Shown here: positions 6,327-8,644 of the stretch, in pieces | Layout: each line of letters begins with the position of its first letter | Numbering within the stretch: the first letter of the stretch is position 1 | Assembly: GCA_025449435.1 (NCBI GenBank) | Contig: JANWJO010000190.1 | Span: 1 to 8,644, forward strand | Reading direction: 5' to 3' | Length of the DNA: 8,644 nucleotides | Source of the DNA: Chloroflexota bacterium | GTDB lineage: Bacteria > Chloroflexota > UBA4733 | Notes under the pieces: generated by a model | What the model saw: only the letters and a program-made list of their open reading frames with translations | What the model was told of the DNA's origin: nothing | Databases searched by the model: none | Translations under genes and position numbers: made by a program

Positions 6327-7232
6327 ATGACGGAGTGCGTGGACGAGCGAGTGGACCACACGCTGACCTTTGCGGGCAAATCGCTGCCGCTCGGCCACCG
6401 CACCATCGTTATGGGCATCCTCAACGTCACCCCCGACTCGTTCTCCGATGGCGGCCGCTTCCATCACCAGGTGGAAGCGGCTGTCGACTTCGCGCACAGT
6501 ATGCTGGAAGCTGGCGCAACCATCATCGACATTGGCGGCGAGTCGACGCGCCCGGGCGCTTCGCGGGTCGAACTGGATGAGGAACTCGACCGCGTATTGC
6601 CGGTTCTCACGGCGCTGCGTCGCTCGGCCGGCAGCCAGTGCTGGATCTCCATCGACACCACCAAGGCTGAGGTCGCCCGCCAAGCGCTCGCAGCGGGCGC
6701 CGACCTTATCAACCATATGGGACCTATCGATCGAAATCCTGAACTCGCTCGGGTACTCCAGGACATGTCTGCGCCGGTGATCATTGGCTACAACCCCAGC
6801 CCGGAACGAACGTTGCCAGAAACGCCTCAGCCTACGTCAAGCATCGTGGCGCGTGCCAGGCAGTTCTTTGCGCACCAATTGGTATACGCACGTACTGCCG
6901 GACTGGCTCATGATCGCCTGCTTGTTGATCCGGGGTTGGGCTTTCAAAAGAAGCCGGAGGAGAGCCTGGAGCTCGTCAGGTCGCTCGCCGAGCTGGCCAG
7001 CTTCGGCTTGCCTGTGGTCATCGGTGTGTCCCGCAAAGGGCACCTTGCTCGCATCCTCCAGATGGAACTCGGGCTGCCGGAACGGCCAGGTATCAACGAT
7101 CGGTTGGAAGCAGCACTCGCCGAGACCGCCGTTGCAGTGCTCAATGGTGCTTCCGTGGTGCGCACGCACGACGTGCCCGCCACCGTGCGATTTCTGGCCA
7201 TGCTCGACGCTGTGCGACGCAGGCAACCGTGA
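6327..7232 (+). CDS. folP: Dihydropteroate synthase, variant active-site loops
   Basis: This protein of 301 residues (family about 270-300) condenses 6-hydroxymethyl-dihydropterin pyrophosphate with p-aminobenzoate to give dihydropteroate in the cytoplasm. Motifs in order are MGILNVTPDSFSDGG (29-43, with N33), GGESTRPGA (70-78), SIDTTKAEV (108-116, with D110), LINH (127-130, with N129), DPGLGFQK (201-208, with D201), GVSRKG (233-238, with K237) and RTHD (279-282, with R279 and H281). These cover the known pterin-contact residues. Two loops are unusual: LINHMG replaces the usual INDVSG/INDI, and IIGYNPSPER replaces the usual LMHMRGxP. Activity is therefore likely but not certain. No SD is seen; the ATG at 6327 is preferred, with GTG at 6288 (adding 13 residues) or GTG at 6351 as alternatives. 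The stop overlaps the folK start as GTGA. Confidence 0.9.
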   Translation: MTECVDERVDHTLTFAGKSLPLGHRTIVMGILNVTPDSFSDGGRFHHQVEAAVDFAHSMLEAGATIIDIGGESTRPGASRVELDEELDRVLPVLTALRRSAGSQCWISIDTTKAEVARQALAAGADLINHMGPIDRNPELARVLQDMSAPVIIGYNPSPERTLPETPQPTSSIVARARQFFAHQLVYARTAGLAHDRLLVDPGLGFQKKPEESLELVRSLAELASFGLPVVIGVSRKGHLARILQMELGLPERPGINDRLEAALAETAVAVLNGASVVRTHDVPATVRFLAMLDAVRRRQP

Positions 7233-7717
7233 GCAAGGTGTACGTTGCCCTGGGCTCCAACGTCGGGCAGCCGGAAGGACATATAGAACGCGCAATCGAC
7301 TTGCTGCGCACTCAACTCGATCAGTTGCGAGTTGGCGGGCTGTATCGTACTCGCCCAGCCGGCTATACCGAGCAACCGGAATTCATCAACACGGCGGTGT
7401 CCGGCACGACGGCACTCTCACCTCTAGCTTGTCTCCATGAACTGCAGCGCATGGAAACACAGCTCGGGCGTGTGTACCGGTTCCGCTGGGGTCCGCGCGA
7501 AATCGACCTCGACCTCATTTTCACCGACCACGTGGTGATGGACGGCCCGGTGCTGACACTCCCCCACCCACGATGCCACGAGCGCGACTTCGTCCTACAG
7601 CCCATCATGGACCTGGACCCGACTGTTACACATCCAGTGCTCCAGCAAACCGTGTCAGCGCTCCTGGCCGCGATACCTGCCGGCCAGCGCAGCATCATCG
7701 AGCAACTCGCTTGGTGA
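7229..7717 (+). CDS. folK: 2-amino-4-hydroxy-6-hydroxymethyldihydropteridine pyrophosphokinase
   Basis: This 162-residue HPPK, of normal length, transfers pyrophosphate from ATP to hydroxymethyl-dihydropterin and makes the direct substrate of DHPS. It shows VYVALGSNVGQPEGHI (4-19), LYRTRPAGYTEQPEFINTAV (38-57), and the signature RFRWGPREIDLDLI (84-97). The two Mg-binding aspartates, D93 and D95, correspond to D95 and D97 of the E. coli enzyme. LPHPRCHERDFVLQPIMDLDP (111-131) is also typical. The GTG start overlaps the folP stop by 4 bp, so the two are translationally coupled and give matched amounts of consecutive enzymes. No folB (dihydroneopterin aldolase) lies between or after them in this window. 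Confidence 0.95.
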   Translation: MSKVYVALGSNVGQPEGHIERAIDLLRTQLDQLRVGGLYRTRPAGYTEQPEFINTAVSGTTALSPLACLHELQRMETQLGRVYRFRWGPREIDLDLIFTDHVVMDGPVLTLPHPRCHERDFVLQPIMDLDPTVTHPVLQQTVSALLAAIPAGQRSIIEQLAW

Positions 7718-7820
7718 GGTGGTGACTCAACTGAACGACCAGCGGGCAAGTGCGAAAGGTGCGGTACCTTCAGTAGTGAAGATATTCGACTCCTAGGAGA
7801 GCAGGAAAGCGATACCACCT

Positions 7821-8644
7821 ATGGCGTCACCACCCGTGCACATCTCCCCAACCTTCGCTCGCAACGTCACCTCTACTTTCAAGGACGCGGGAGAGCAGTG
7901 GTTGCGGTCGATACCCGCACTATTGAGCCAGCTTGCGGCGCAGTGGAGCCTCACGATTGGCTCGCCGTATGACCTCTCGTTCAACTACGTTGCGCCGGTC
8001 AGCCGCGCTGGCGGCAGCCTGGCGGTGCTCAAAGTCAGCGTGCCCACAGAGGAATTTCAGTACGAGATGCACGCCTTGCAGCAGTATGGAGGTGATGGCT
8101 GTTGCCGGTTGCTCGAGGTAGACGTGGCGAATTGCGCTATCCTGCTGGAGCGCGTCGAGCCGGGGGACACACTCGTGTCGCTGGCCCGCACCGATGATGA
8201 TGCCGCCACGCGGATCGCGGCTCAGGTGATGCGCACCCTCTGGCGGCCGGTTGAACCCCAGGGGCTGTTGCCGCTGGCCAGTTGGTTCGACGACGCTTTT
8301 GCCAAACACCGCGCATACTACGGCGGTCCGGGCCCATTTCCCGCGGCGGTGCTCGACCGCGCCGAACGGCTGGCACGCGACCTGCTCGCTGCCACGCGCG
8401 ACCCGGTGTTGCTGCACGGCGACTGCCATCACTACAACATCCTGACCTCTGCGCGTGCCGGCTGGCTGGCCATCGACCCCAAAGGCGTCGTGGGCGATCG
8501 TGGCTTCGACGTGGGCCAGTTCTTTCTCAATCCAGATCCGGGTGGCCACGAGGTCGAGCCAGCAAGGGTACACCGGCGGCTGGCCATCTTTGCCGAGGAA
8601 CTCGCCCTGCCAATCGACTACCTACGCGATTGGGTCATCGCTGA
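7821..8644 (+). CDS. APH(6)/hydroxyurea-kinase-like phosphotransferase, 3' end outside the window
   Basis: The ATG at 7821 opens a frame with no stop to the window edge (274 codons). It belongs to the protein-kinase-like antibiotic phosphotransferase fold and most resembles the StrB/APH(6) and hydroxyurea-kinase group. FVAP-like FNYVAPV (54-60) and LAVLKVS (67-73, with K71 as the likely ATP-binding lysine) lead to LLHGDCHHYNIL (197-208), the Brenner motif with catalytic D201 and N206. WLAIDPKGVVGDRGFDVGQFF (215-235) carries metal-binding D219, and DPKG-x-GD is typical of this group. AGGAAAG lies 11 bases before the ATG, and an in-frame stop at 7794 limits upstream extension. A 10-bp palindrome CTCCTAGGAG (7790-7799) sits in the gap. 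Genomic homologues often lack a proven drug substrate, so resistance should not be assumed. Confidence 0.85.
   Translation, partial: MASPPVHISPTFARNVTSTFKDAGEQWLRSIPALLSQLAAQWSLTIGSPYDLSFNYVAPVSRAGGSLAVLKVSVPTEEFQYEMHALQQYGGDGCCRLLEVDVANCAILLERVEPGDTLVSLARTDDDAATRIAAQVMRTLWRPVEPQGLLPLASWFDDAFAKHRAYYGGPGPFPAAVLDRAERLARDLLAATRDPVLLHGDCHHYNILTSARAGWLAIDPKGVVGDRGFDVGQFFLNPDPGGHEVEPARVHRRLAIFAEELALPIDYLRDWVIA

Noticed and set aside
6087..6716. 209-codon minus-strand frame across the start of folP
   Set aside because: It is antisense to clear DHPS motifs and runs through the hairpins, with no recognisable domain.
7756..7770. Terminator AAGGT-GCGGT-ACCTT after folK
   Set aside because: The stem is only 5 bp and no T-tract follows.

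Overview
The window carries eight protein-coding genes in GC-rich DNA with little intergenic space. No rRNA, tRNA or transposase is visible. The GC-rich composition, frequent GTG starts with GTGA/ATGA overlaps, and clustered short palindromes of the CCCCTCCC-loop-GGGAGGGG type remind me of Chloroflexota genomes. That assignment is tentative because no phylogenetic marker gene is present.

Left third (1-2813, minus strand): a translationally coupled three-gene cassette reads out of the left edge. In order of transcription it encodes a small XRE-type HTH regulator, an NrS-1-like primase-polymerase, and a large P-loop protein resembling the DUF3987/phage-helicase type with a C-terminal winged helix. 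The last gene stays open for 542 codons and is cut by the window edge. This looks like the replication module of an integrated mobile element (prophage, satellite, ICE or integrated plasmid). No integrase or attachment site is visible here.

Divergent gap (2814-3354, 541 bp): next to the cassette lies a 16-bp inverted repeat, a candidate operator for the HTH protein. It is followed by a dense cluster of C/G-rich palindromic repeats in both orientations.

Middle (3355-6055): an aldo/keto reductase on the plus strand converges on a SulP-family anion transporter with a C-terminal STAS domain on the minus strand. Only 22 bp separate them and no hairpin terminator is evident.

Right third (6056-8644, plus strand): a second divergent gap holds twin hairpins, one sharing its exact stem with a hairpin of the first cluster. 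Then come folP (dihydropteroate synthase) and folK (HPPK), overlapping by 4 bp, which supply consecutive parts of folate synthesis: HPPK activates the pterin and DHPS condenses it with p-aminobenzoate. The DHPS keeps its key pterin-site residues but has unusual sequence in two conserved loops. An APH(6)/hydroxyurea-kinase-like phosphotransferase follows after a 103-bp gap and is cut by the right edge.

The most interesting parts are the coupled HTH/PrimPol/ATPase cassette, the repeat clusters confined to the two divergent gaps, and the variant DHPS.
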